DNA of 19,449 nt from Candidatus Heimdallarchaeota archaeon (lineage in GTDB: Archaea; Asgardarchaeota; Heimdallarchaeia; Heimdallarchaeales; Heimdallarchaeaceae): positions 1 to 19,449 of the forward strand of contig JAUVXQ010000013.1 in the NCBI GenBank assembly GCA_030603505.1, read 5' to 3'. Of this stretch, positions 1 to 6,550 are shown piece after piece. A model generated the notes under the pieces. It was not told where the DNA came from and ran no database searches. It saw nothing but the letters and a program-made list of their open reading frames with translations. A program made the translations under genes and the position numbers. The number at the start of each line of letters is the position of its first letter. The first letter of the stretch is position 1.

Positions 1-415
1 GCGTTAAACCACCTTTGATTGTACTTTTGTTTTTTATTTGACATAGTTTAATTTTGGCTTCATCTTCAGTTATTGTAATTGTCCTTAATCCTTTCCCTGG
101 GAGATATACCATTCTATAATGCTCATTAATTTTTGGGAATGAAATAACATCCATAAAACCTACAGGATATTTTCTGTTACGGCGAATCCTTCCGTCAACA
201 ACAGCAATTCTTTCGTTAATAATTCTTTTTACTTCACTCATATTTCGAGCATATCCAAACATATCTCGCAATATAATAGCTAGTGGGATACATTCAGATG
301 CAGCATGAGGACCGGGAGAGGGTCTTACTGTATATTTAAATGCTTTCTTAAGGACTGGAATGTGTTTTGAAATTGCTAATCTTTTTAGATGGTGTCCTCC
401 ACCTGAACGTGTCAT
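1..415 (-). CDS. rps4e: Ribosomal protein S4e (partial, N-terminal 138 residues)
   Basis: Small-subunit ribosomal protein eS4, found in archaea and eukaryotes but not bacteria. The frame runs from an ATG at 415 off the left edge, so only 138 of roughly 240 residues are visible. The start MTRSGGGHHLKRL is the family's typical N-terminus, followed by the S4-like RNA-binding stretch (PGPHAASECIPL, then the IVDGR-like segment read here as VVDGRIRRNRKYPVG). The stop of rpl24 overlaps this start (ATGA), and a strong Shine-Dalgarno (GAGGAGG) lies about 6 nt upstream inside the end of rpl24, which indicates translational coupling. It is the last gene of the visible operon; in most archaea rpl5 and rps14 would follow. 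I am confident of the family and of the start. Confidence 0.95.
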   Translation of the reverse strand, partial: MTRSGGGHHLKRLAISKHIPVLKKAFKYTVRPSPGPHAASECIPLAIILRDMFGYARNMSEVKRIINERIAVVDGRIRRNRKYPVGFMDVISFPKINEHYRMVYLPGKGLRTITITEDEAKIKLCQIKNKSTIKGGLT

Positions 416-942
416 GATGATTCCTCCTCTTTTAATACATCTACTTCTAAATCTTCAAACTCTTCTTCAAAAGTTTCATCTTCAGCCATATCATGATCTT
501 CACTTAATTCGTCCCCCAATGCCTCTTCATCAAAGACACTTTCTTCAAACTCTTCTTCAGATAATTCTTTCTCTGAACGACGTCGAATGATTTCTCTACG
601 TTTTTTGTCTTTGAGATTTAATCCTGTTATTACTACATTATTTGGACGTATTGGAAAGCTGACTATGGTTCCATCAGCTTTTTCTTTTGAGTATCCTTCT
701 ACATGAATAGTATACTTTTGTGGAAGGGTTCTAAGCACCTTTCCTTTAATCTCTTGGTCTTCTGATTTAGCTCTGAAAACAGTAACTTTATCTCCTTTAT
801 GAACAGATAATCGCTTAATACCATACTTTTCTCTCAATGATTTTGATAGTGAAGCAGTCATTCTTTTATTTCTGAGATGAAGTGAGGCTTGATAGCGCCT
901 TTTTCTTTGCTTTTTTGGTTGTTTTGTTTTTGGTAAAGTCAT
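412..942 (-). CDS. rpl24: Ribosomal protein L24 (uL24) with acidic C-terminal tail
   Basis: Large-subunit protein uL24, which binds 23S rRNA early in assembly. Residues 1-120 match archaeal L24: a basic N-terminus with QRKRRYQASLHLR, then the KOW segment SVHKGDKVTVFRAKS (46-60). The ATG at 942 is chosen because it has a GGAGGAG Shine-Dalgarno about 7 nt upstream and gives the usual family N-terminus; an in-frame upstream ATG at 993 would add 17 residues lying inside rpl14. Archaeal L24 is usually about 120 residues, but this one has 176 because of a C-terminal extension (about 124-176) in which 28 of 53 residues are Asp or Glu. The extension is open reading frame right up to the rps4e overlap, so it is not a frameshift artefact. 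It sits between rpl14 and rps4e as in other archaea. Confidence 0.95.
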   Translation of the reverse strand: MTLPKTKQPKKQRKRRYQASLHLRNKRMTASLSKSLREKYGIKRLSVHKGDKVTVFRAKSEDQEIKGKVLRTLPQKYTIHVEGYSKEKADGTIVSFPIRPNNVVITGLNLKDKKRREIIRRRSEKELSEEEFEESVFDEEALGDELSEDHDMAEDETFEEEFEDLEVDVLKEEESS

Positions 943-953
943 ATTTTCTCCTC

Positions 954-1370
954 CTAAACAATTATCGAAGCTTGGTGTGCGATCCTTGGCCATTTCTCTG
1001 CTGCTTCACGAGAAACAGGTCCTCTTATTTCAGAACCAAGTGGATCTGCAACTTCATTTGTTAGAACGCAAGCATTTTCTTCGAATTGTATCCATTCACC
1101 AGAAGGTCTTCTATAAGGAGATCTTTGGCGAACTACAATAGCCGGATGAATGGTTTTTCTTCTTTGAGGAGAGTCTTGTTTAACTGAAATAATGACCATG
1201 TCACCAACTGCTGCGCGAGGAACTCTATTTAATCTACCCCTATAACCTTTCACAGCTATTATCTGAACAATTCTTGCACCTGAATTATCAGCTACTTTCA
1301 TTCTTGAACCTACCATCAATCCAAAAGTTCTATGGTTCAATGGACGTCCTACAGTTTTTCGCTTTGCCAT
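954..1370 (-). CDS. rpl14: Ribosomal protein L14 (uL14)
   Basis: Large-subunit protein uL14, which lies at the subunit interface and contributes to an intersubunit bridge. The 138-residue product has the family signature around KVADNSGARIVQIIAVKGY, followed by PRAAVGDMVIISVKQ and a C-terminal GPVSREAAEKWPRIA segment typical of archaeal members. An in-frame GTG at 1379 gives a slightly longer frame, but the ATG at 1370 is preferred because GGTG lies at the right spacing in front of it and MAKRK is the family start. The Shine-Dalgarno sits directly after the rps17 stop at 1381, so the two genes are tightly coupled. The gene ends in TAG, which shows that this codon is used as a real stop here. 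Confidence 0.96.
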   Translation of the reverse strand: MAKRKTVGRPLNHRTFGLMVGSRMKVADNSGARIVQIIAVKGYRGRLNRVPRAAVGDMVIISVKQDSPQRRKTIHPAIVVRQRSPYRRPSGEWIQFEENACVLTNEVADPLGSEIRGPVSREAAEKWPRIAHQASIIV

Positions 1371-1380
1371 AATCAACACC

Positions 1381-1713
1381 TTAGGACATTTTTTGTATTA
1401 CAACAAAGCTCACAGTCTTTGACAGTGGGCGACATTCGCTTGCAAGTACGATATCTCCTTCTTTTACATTTAAACAAGGAGGGTTATGGGCAGATATTTT
1501 GCCGTGTTGTCGTTCATATCGTTTGTACTTCTTTACATATCGAAGAAAATCCCTTCGCATGACAACGGTCCTTCTCATCTTATCAGAGATAACTTTTCCA
1601 GAAAACATTCTCCCTCTTACGCTTAGTTTTCCATGAAAGGGACAATTCAAATCCTCACACTCTGTTGGTGGAGGTATTACATTTTGTATACCTATATTTC
1701 TAACTTTTGCCAT
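1381..1713 (-). CDS. rps17: Ribosomal protein S17 (uS17)
   Basis: Small-subunit protein uS17, a primary 16S rRNA binder. The 110-residue product contains the archaeal pattern [15 protein letters not shown], then [29 protein letters not shown] and the C-terminal [13 protein letters not shown]. The ATG at 1713 is favoured because GGAGTGAT precedes it by 4 nt and the length then equals the family's. In-frame ATG 1746 and GTG 1770 would add 11 or 19 residues with a basic GRRRF segment. ATG 1746 also has a possible Shine-Dalgarno (AGAGTGATT), so a short extension cannot be excluded. Unlike its neighbours it is separated from the upstream gene by a 109-bp spacer. Confidence 0.94.
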   Translation of the reverse strand: MAKVRNIGIQNVIPPPTECEDLNCPFHGKLSVRGRMFSGKVISDKMRRTVVMRRDFLRYVKKYKRYERQHGKISAHNPPCLNVKEGDIVLASECRPLSKTVSFVVIQKMS

Positions 1714-1822
1714 TTGTATCACTCCGGTAAAGCGTCTTCTACCCATAATCACTCTTGTTTGGCTAAACACATGAGTGTCAATCTTGGACCCTATTTTAGG
1801 GTTAAGACGTCAGATACCTGTT
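1714..1822 (-). other. Spacer rnp1-rps17 with short inverted repeat
   Basis: This 109-bp spacer is the only sizeable gap inside an otherwise overlapping operon. At 1788-1802 it holds the perfect inverted repeat ACCCTA-TTT-TAGGGT. Its rps17-proximal half is also open in frame with rps17 (alternative starts at 1746 and 1770). I see no RNA gene in it. It may contain a processing or regulatory hairpin, but that is inference. Confidence 0.4.
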
Positions 1823-2122
1823 TTACCAGTTTTTTGTTTTTCTTTTTAATCTTTTCTCTGGAGTACCTTCTAATATTTTGCCATCTATTCGAGTTTTTGT
1901 TCCATCTTCGAACTCAATTCTGAATATTTGGCCTTTTTTTTGCACCCAGATTTTCTTATTATTTATATTTAACTTCAACATTTTTGCTGTTTCATCTTCG
2001 ATTTTACCTTTGAAATTTTGAAATTCTGGCGACTTACTCTTTATTACTTCGACATTGTATCCGCACAATGATGTAATCACTTGTCGCCAAACCTTTTTAC
2101 GTTTTTCCTTATATTTGATCAT
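1823..2122 (-). CDS. rnp1: RNase P protein component 1 (Rnp1 / Rpp29)
   Basis: Protein subunit of archaeal ribonuclease P, which removes 5' leaders from pre-tRNA; it is homologous to eukaryotic Pop4/Rpp29. The 99-residue product shows the Sm-like beta-barrel pattern: SLCGYNVEVIKSKSPEF, GKIEDETAKMLKL, the KIWVQKKGQIFRIEFEDG strand pair, and the terminal DGKILEGTPEKRLKR that closely matches the family's conserved end. Its ATG overlaps the rpl29 stop (ATGA), so it is probably translated by coupling; the upstream GAAGAAG is only a weak Shine-Dalgarno. This is its standard archaeal location next to rps17. No SUI1/eIF1 gene lies between rpl29 and rnp1, although that gene is found there in many archaea. 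Confidence 0.93.
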   Translation of the reverse strand: MIKYKEKRKKVWRQVITSLCGYNVEVIKSKSPEFQNFKGKIEDETAKMLKLNINNKKIWVQKKGQIFRIEFEDGTKTRIDGKILEGTPEKRLKRKTKNW

Positions 2123-2322
2123 ATTTTTTCTTCTTCTGACATAATTGTTAGTATTCTCGAAATTGCTTTCTTATATTCCTTTATTTGCCCTGGATTTTGA
2201 ATCGAACCACCAGCAGCCAATTGAGATTTAACTTCAAATAGCTTTTTCTTATAGTCATCTAACCTTTTAAGTCGCTGTTCTCGTGACAGTTTCCTTACAT
2301 CTTTTGAACTAATTATTGTCAT
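2119..2322 (-). CDS. rpl29: Ribosomal protein L29 (uL29)
   Basis: Large-subunit protein uL29, located near the polypeptide exit tunnel, where it helps form the docking surface for the signal recognition particle. The 67-residue helical product has the family pattern SSKDVRKLSREQRLKRLDDY, LFEVKSQLAAGG, and IKEYKKAISRILTIMSE. The frame is also open from an ATG at 2334 that overlaps the rps3 stop, but the ATG at 2322 is preceded by GGTGAT at a 4-nt spacing and gives the usual family length. The end overlaps the rnp1 start by 4 nt. Confidence 0.94.
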   Translation of the reverse strand: MTIISSKDVRKLSREQRLKRLDDYKKKLFEVKSQLAAGGSIQNPGQIKEYKKAISRILTIMSEEEKI

Positions 2323-2333
2323 TATTATCACCA

Positions 2334-3221
2334 TTATTTTTCAGTGTCTTTCTTATCAGTATCTTTCTTAACGGTGTCTTTCTTTTTAGAAAGCTTCTTC
2401 TTAGGCTTGTCTTCTTCTACAACTATAATCTCTTCCTTCTTCGATCTAGTTGCATCATCTACTTCATCTAATTCTTTAAATTCGTCTTCAAGTGTTGTTT
2501 TTGTCTCACTAATCTCATCAGTTATTTCAGGGAATTCTTCTAATTCATCCAGTGTTTCCTCAGTTATCTCAATAGTTTCTTCTTCTTGTTTTCCTTCAGG
2601 TAGCACAACCATTGAGGTAGAAGTTGGTTCAGCAATTATTTCAATATCATCAGGAAGGATAGCATCACCACGCATAATTTCGACTTGAACGCCAAGCAAA
2701 CCTCTTCTTATTAGTGCCTGAGCTTTTCCAACATCAACATATTTGGAAGCTGGCTCACCACATTTAGCTACAAAACCTGCTCTAAATGTTTCAACTCGTG
2801 CTCTTTGACTGGTAATTTTTCCGCTTATTTTAATTTCCACACCTTTAGCGCCAGTAGATACGATCCTTCTAATAATTCCATGTGCAGATCGACGAAAATG
2901 TCTACCTCTTTCTAGTGAAGATGCAAGTCTATAAGCCATAATTCTAGCATCTGTTTCAGGATTTTCAACTTCGGTAACTTCAATTTGTGGGTTATCTAGC
3001 TGATATTTATCTTGTAATACTTCAGTAATCTTACGGATATTTTTTCCTCTTCCACCTATAGCTAAACCCACTCTCCCAACACGTAAAACAACTCTGTCTC
3101 CAAGAGGGGTTCTTCTTACTTCTACTCCCCCATATTCTGCATTTCGGAGAGTATCAGCTAAATATTCATCAATTTCATTTTTCTGATATTTTTTTAAGAG
3201 ATAATCTTTTGTTGCAGGCAT
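2334..3221 (-). CDS. rps3: Ribosomal protein S3 (uS3) with long charged C-terminal tail
   Basis: Small-subunit protein uS3 at the mRNA entry channel. Residues 1-100 carry the type II KH domain with the GXXG loop (GLAIGGRGKNIRKI, about 52-65). Residues 101-200 hold the S3 C-terminal domain, ending in RRGLLGVQVEIMRGDAILPDD. Archaeal S3 is commonly about 210-230 residues, but this one is 295. The excess (about 205-295) is first strongly acidic (QEEETIEITEETLDELEEF) and then lysine-rich, closing with three tandem KKDT-type units. The start ATG has GAGGT upstream, overlapping the rpl22 stop. There is no sign of a frameshift; the tail ends directly at the rpl29 start region. The family call is certain; the function of the tail is unknown. 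Confidence 0.96.
   Translation of the reverse strand: MPATKDYLLKKYQKNEIDEYLADTLRNAEYGGVEVRRTPLGDRVVLRVGRVGLAIGGRGKNIRKITEVLQDKYQLDNPQIEVTEVENPETDARIMAYRLASSLERGRHFRRSAHGIIRRIVSTGAKGVEIKISGKITSQRARVETFRAGFVAKCGEPASKYVDVGKAQALIRRGLLGVQVEIMRGDAILPDDIEIIAEPTSTSMVVLPEGKQEEETIEITEETLDELEEFPEITDEISETKTTLEDEFKELDEVDDATRSKKEEIIVVEEDKPKKKLSKKKDTVKKDTDKKDTEK
2343..2388. repeat. Tandem 15-bp repeat encoding KKDT units in the S3 tail
   Basis: About three copies of a 15-bp unit (plus-strand core GTGTCTTTCTTATCA with variations) lie at the 3' end of rps3. They encode KKDTV, KKDTD and KKDTE. Such short in-frame repeats can expand or contract by slippage, so the tail length may vary between strains. Confidence 0.7.
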
Positions 3222-3224
3222 TTT

Positions 3225-3731
3225 TTATACCTCTTCTACTTCTGCGATTAATTCAATATGTACTAGTTGTCGAATTTTAGGGGAAGATCTACCATGAGCT
3301 CTGTAAAATATTCCTCTTTGTTTAACTCCTTGCAATGTAGCTGCATGAATAATAGTACATTTGTCTAATTGAAGTTGATTTTTTTCCGCATTATTTTCAA
3401 GATTTCTTACGATTTTTAATATCGCTTTCGCTGCTTTTATGGGATAACGTCCTGGTTTCCATTTTATGAGCCCACGCTTGTGTCCAACATCTCTTTTATG
3501 TCTGCGATATGGAATTGCTTGTTTTTTTTCAATTACGGCTTCTAAGTATTCTATACATTTATGAACAGATTTACCTTTAATTGCTTTACAAATTTCACGT
3601 GCAGCTTTTGGGCTAACATCTAAATTTCGCCCAGAGGATTTTGCTGACCTATCAGGATCGGTTTGAATTGAATATCGGTAATTTGGCAATCTTGATTCTC
3701 CTTTACACTTAATACTTTTAGCTATCTTCAT
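3225..3731 (-). CDS. rpl22: Ribosomal protein L22 (uL22)
   Basis: Large-subunit protein uL22, which lines the exit tunnel. The 168-residue product matches archaeal L22: YSIQTDPDRSAKSSGRNLDVSPK, the region YRRHKRDVGHKRG that precedes WKPGRYPIKAAKAILK, and the C-terminal GIFYRAHGRSSPKIR followed by HIELI. No Shine-Dalgarno lies upstream of the ATG, and an AT-rich TATA-like stretch lies about 25-35 bp away, so the gene seems to open the operon on a leaderless or nearly leaderless transcript. In most archaea rps19 sits immediately upstream, but here the upstream neighbour is valS, so the ribosomal cluster is split at this point. Confidence 0.95.
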   Translation of the reverse strand: MKIAKSIKCKGESRLPNYRYSIQTDPDRSAKSSGRNLDVSPKAAREICKAIKGKSVHKCIEYLEAVIEKKQAIPYRRHKRDVGHKRGLIKWKPGRYPIKAAKAILKIVRNLENNAEKNQLQLDKCTIIHAATLQGVKQRGIFYRAHGRSSPKIRQLVHIELIAEVEEV

Positions 3732-3907
3732 TAACTACATTAGCGGGAATGAGTATAACCTTTAAGGTTTATTAACGACTACAATTTTTTGTAGCCTATT
3801 GCAAGCTATTCGTTTTATGTTCCTTTAAAACGCTTTTCTTTCTTGAGCATAAAATAAACAATGACTCCCTCTAAGAGAATTAGTAGAAGAATAAGGGAGA
3901 ATTGTGA
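3732..3907 (-). promoter_or_regulatory. Promoter region of the rpl22 operon with two inverted repeats
   Basis: This spacer between valS and rpl22 holds the 13-bp palindrome AACCTTTAAGGTT (3757-3769), which overlaps the likely TATA element about 30 bp from the rpl22 start. It also holds CTACAA-TTTT-TTGTAG (3779-3794), a 6-bp hairpin with a 4-nt loop. The part nearest valS is open in the valS frame and would encode a membrane helix (separate entry). Which dyad, if either, is a regulatory site cannot be told from sequence. Confidence 0.45.
3815..3907 (-). other. Open frame after the valS stop that would encode a membrane helix
   Basis: Directly after the valS TAA the same frame stays open for 30 codons before the next TAA (3815-3817). 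The encoded peptide is SQFSLILLLILLEGVIVYFM followed by a basic LKKEKRFKGT tail, the shape of a single-pass tail anchor. There is no ATG, GTG or TTG before the hydrophobic part, so it could be made only by stop readthrough or from a non-standard start. It may also be chance coding in T-rich DNA. I list it because composition alone does not readily explain a hydrophobic run followed by a positive cluster. Confidence 0.25.
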
Positions 3908-6376
3908 TTAAAGGTCTAATAAAATATAATCGTTTTCTAATTCAACTTTATCTGCTATTTTTTCCATTAGTTTAGGATCATCAATTATCTCATTTATTCC
4001 ATGCATTGAGGCCAAATCTTCAGAGAACAGTTTTAACCTGGGGGGAAGATATACTTTTGAAATTGGAGTGGTTAAAGGCAGTTTTTTGTCTTTTTTATAC
4101 TTCCAGATAGCTGAATTGACTCCCAGTAACAAAGTGGTTAATTCTATTAGTTTCTTTTCTTTACTTATTCTTCCAGGTCTTGGAAATGATTCTAAGTGTA
4201 CACTCTTATTATATATACCTCTATATATTATATCAGTTACAAATGGGATTAAAGGTGCGAATGAGCGAGCCAAAGCATTGAGAACTGTGTGCAATGTGTA
4301 CCATGCTGCTTTTTGCTCCTTATCTGTGAATGAATTATTACGATTGTAAGCTCTTCCTTTAACTAATTCAATATAATGAGAAGCAAATATTTCCCAAGTA
4401 AACGATCTCAATATTCTAGCAGGTATATGAAAGTCAAAGATTTCATATCCTTTAATCGTTTCTTCTACAGTTTTAGCTAATTCTGCTAGAATCCATTTGT
4501 CTGCAGGTTGCAAACTTACCTCTTTTTCATTATCAATTATGGGAAAGAAACTGATGAATTTGGCGACATTGTAAATTTTGTTTATGAATTTTGATATTCC
4601 TTGTAACCTTTGTTCATTGAATCGTATATCAGAGCCATGACTAGCCTCTGATGCACCAAATAATCTTAAGGCGTCACCACCATATTTGTCTATCATTGAC
4701 TCCGGCTGAATAATATTTCCTCGACTTTTCGACATTTTTTCGCCCCTTCTATCAACTACATGTCCTGATATCCATACTTCGTTAAAAGCAGGTTTTTTGT
4801 GAAGTTGTAACCCTCTCAGCATTGTGTAGTGTAACCAAGTTCTCACGATATCTTTTCCTTGAGGACGGATGTCGCAGATATAATTTCGATTTAGTAATTT
4901 TTCAAATAATTGCTCATTACTTCTATTGAGAGGGTATTTTTGAATATAAATCTCAGAGATAGATGAATCCATCCAAGTATCAAAAGTACGCGTATCACCC
5001 TCAAAACCTTCAGAACTCCCACAATTCTCGCAGTTGTCAAAAGGAGGATCGGTATACCAGGGTTGATAATAATGACCTGTTTCAGGAAGACAAGCATGAC
5101 CACATTTTAAGCAGTACCAAATAGGTACCTCTGTTCCATAGTATCTTCTTCGACTAATTGGCCAATCGATTGAGACACTTTTTAACCAATCTAACCACAC
5201 ATGCTCCATAAATGGTGGATAAAATTGCATTTGACCAGCATATTCACGTAATTTCTCTACGTAATCAACTTGTTTAAGATAATACTCGGGCATAGCAAGA
5301 TATTCTACTTCGTTTTGACAACGTGAACATGTTGGATAATTATGTGGCACATCTTCTTTATCTATAACAAAACCCTTCTCCTCCAATTCCTTAATTATAT
5401 CTTTTCTAGCTTGTTTAACCTTTATACCCGCATATTTTGGAAGAGCATCAGTGATTTTACCATCTGTGCCAATTACAGGTCTTGGAGTTAATCGTAATTC
5501 TCTAAATAGTTGTACATCAACAATATCACCATAAGCACATATCATTAGCGCGCCAGAACCAAAATCCATCTTTGCAAAATGGTGTGCTCGAATAGGGACT
5601 TCAACTTCAAAAAGAGGTGTTACAGCTGTTAAACCTTCTAAATGCGTATATCTGTCATCAAGGGAATTATAAATTACTATACCAGTAGCCGGAATAAGCT
5701 CAGGTCTAGATGTAGCTATTATTAGATCTTCACCAGTTTCCTTTACTTTGAACTTAATACTATAAAGTGTGTGAGTTCCAGCTTTATAATCTATTTCATT
5801 ATCAGCAATCGTCGTCTTGCAACGAGTGCAATAATTATTTGGGCGATCATCCTCATAAACTAAACCTTCTCTGAACAGCTTAATAAATGTGGATTGAGTA
5901 AGAGCTCTATATTGTGGATGATCTGTTTTGTAAATTTCTTCCCATTTAAAGGAATTATTACTAAAACCAAGAATCTTGCAAGTGTGTAAAATCTCGTCAC
6001 CAACACGATCAAGTATAAATTTACATTTTTGTAGAAATTCTTCTCTAGGAATATCGTGCATGGAAATTTTAAATTCCTTCTCAGTTTGCACCTCAATAGG
6101 AAGTCCATTTCTATCGAGACACATCGGAAAAAGCACTTCAAAGCCACTCATTCGCTTATAGCGTGCAATCATATCAATTCCACTGTAATGAATTGCTCCC
6201 CCCATATGCCAAGGAGCATTAGCATAAGGAGGAGGTGTATCTATACTATAGATTGTTTTACCAGAGTTCTCATTGAAAGCGTATAATTCCTCTTCTTGCC
6301 ATTTATTGAATAATTGAATATCCTTAATCTTTGGATCATATGTTCTTTCAGTAAGTTTTGGGACGAAATTATTCAC
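3908..6376 (-). CDS. valS: Valyl-tRNA synthetase, archaeal type
   Basis: Class I aminoacyl-tRNA synthetase that charges tRNA-Val and edits misactivated threonine. The N-terminal region carries the HIGH-type motif as WHMGGAIHYS after DTPPPYANA (about residue 60). The editing domain includes TSRPELIPATGIVI. The catalytic half has DTWMDSSIS, characteristic of archaeal ValRS, and the KMSKS loop GEKMSKSRGN (about residue 550). Cysteine pairs (CTRC, CLKC, CENC) suggest zinc knuckles. The frame is open from GTG 6385, but GTG 6376 is favoured because GGGTG sits 6 nt before it; either start gives about 822-825 residues, near the family length. A TATA element lies at about 6427-6436. The next gene downstream is rpl22. 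IleRS and LeuRS are excluded by the WMDSSIS segment. Confidence 0.93.
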   Translation of the reverse strand: MNNFVPKLTERTYDPKIKDIQLFNKWQEEELYAFNENSGKTIYSIDTPPPYANAPWHMGGAIHYSGIDMIARYKRMSGFEVLFPMCLDRNGLPIEVQTEKEFKISMHDIPREEFLQKCKFILDRVGDEILHTCKILGFSNNSFKWEEIYKTDHPQYRALTQSTFIKLFREGLVYEDDRPNNYCTRCKTTIADNEIDYKAGTHTLYSIKFKVKETGEDLIIATSRPELIPATGIVIYNSLDDRYTHLEGLTAVTPLFEVEVPIRAHHFAKMDFGSGALMICAYGDIVDVQLFRELRLTPRPVIGTDGKITDALPKYAGIKVKQARKDIIKELEEKGFVIDKEDVPHNYPTCSRCQNEVEYLAMPEYYLKQVDYVEKLREYAGQMQFYPPFMEHVWLDWLKSVSIDWPISRRRYYGTEVPIWYCLKCGHACLPETGHYYQPWYTDPPFDNCENCGSSEGFEGDTRTFDTWMDSSISEIYIQKYPLNRSNEQLFEKLLNRNYICDIRPQGKDIVRTWLHYTMLRGLQLHKKPAFNEVWISGHVVDRRGEKMSKSRGNIIQPESMIDKYGGDALRLFGASEASHGSDIRFNEQRLQGISKFINKIYNVAKFISFFPIIDNEKEVSLQPADKWILAELAKTVEETIKGYEIFDFHIPARILRSFTWEIFASHYIELVKGRAYNRNNSFTDKEQKAAWYTLHTVLNALARSFAPLIPFVTDIIYRGIYNKSVHLESFPRPGRISKEKKLIELTTLLLGVNSAIWKYKKDKKLPLTTPISKVYLPPRLKLFSEDLASMHGINEIIDDPKLMEKIADKVELENDYILLDL

Positions 6377-6426
6377 GGTTAACACCCTTTTGTATTTGTG
6401 GTTTGTTTTACTTTAAAAATTGAGTG

Positions 6427-6436
6427 ATTATATACC
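6427..6436 (-). promoter_or_regulatory. TATA box of valS
   Basis: Read on the minus strand, GGTATATAAT lies about 50-60 bp upstream of the GTG start. That leaves a leader of about 25 nt with a GGGTG Shine-Dalgarno. Position and sequence fit the archaeal consensus. Confidence 0.6.
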
Positions 6437-6550
6437 CAATTAGCATATTTTGTAATTAAGCGAAGCATCTTACCATTTTAAAAACTTGGTTAACTTATTC
6501 TAGCTTGGAGGAAGAAGAACTTTGTTTCCCAAGTAGTTTCTATTCTACAT

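Noticed and set aside
1633..1923. Plus-strand Phe-rich frame of 96 codons
   Set aside because: It is antisense to the rps17 start and the rnp1 end; composition is that of reversed Lys/Glu codons.
2344..2688. Plus-strand serine-rich open frame of 114 codons
   Set aside because: It is the exact antisense of the acidic and lysine-rich rps3 tail, whose GAA/GAT/AAA codons read as Ser/Phe/Leu on the other strand; no start signal or family.
6504..6533. CTTGG...CCAAG pair as a terminator hairpin after the exporter gene
   Set aside because: Only 5 bp with a 20-nt loop and no T-run beside it; expected by chance.
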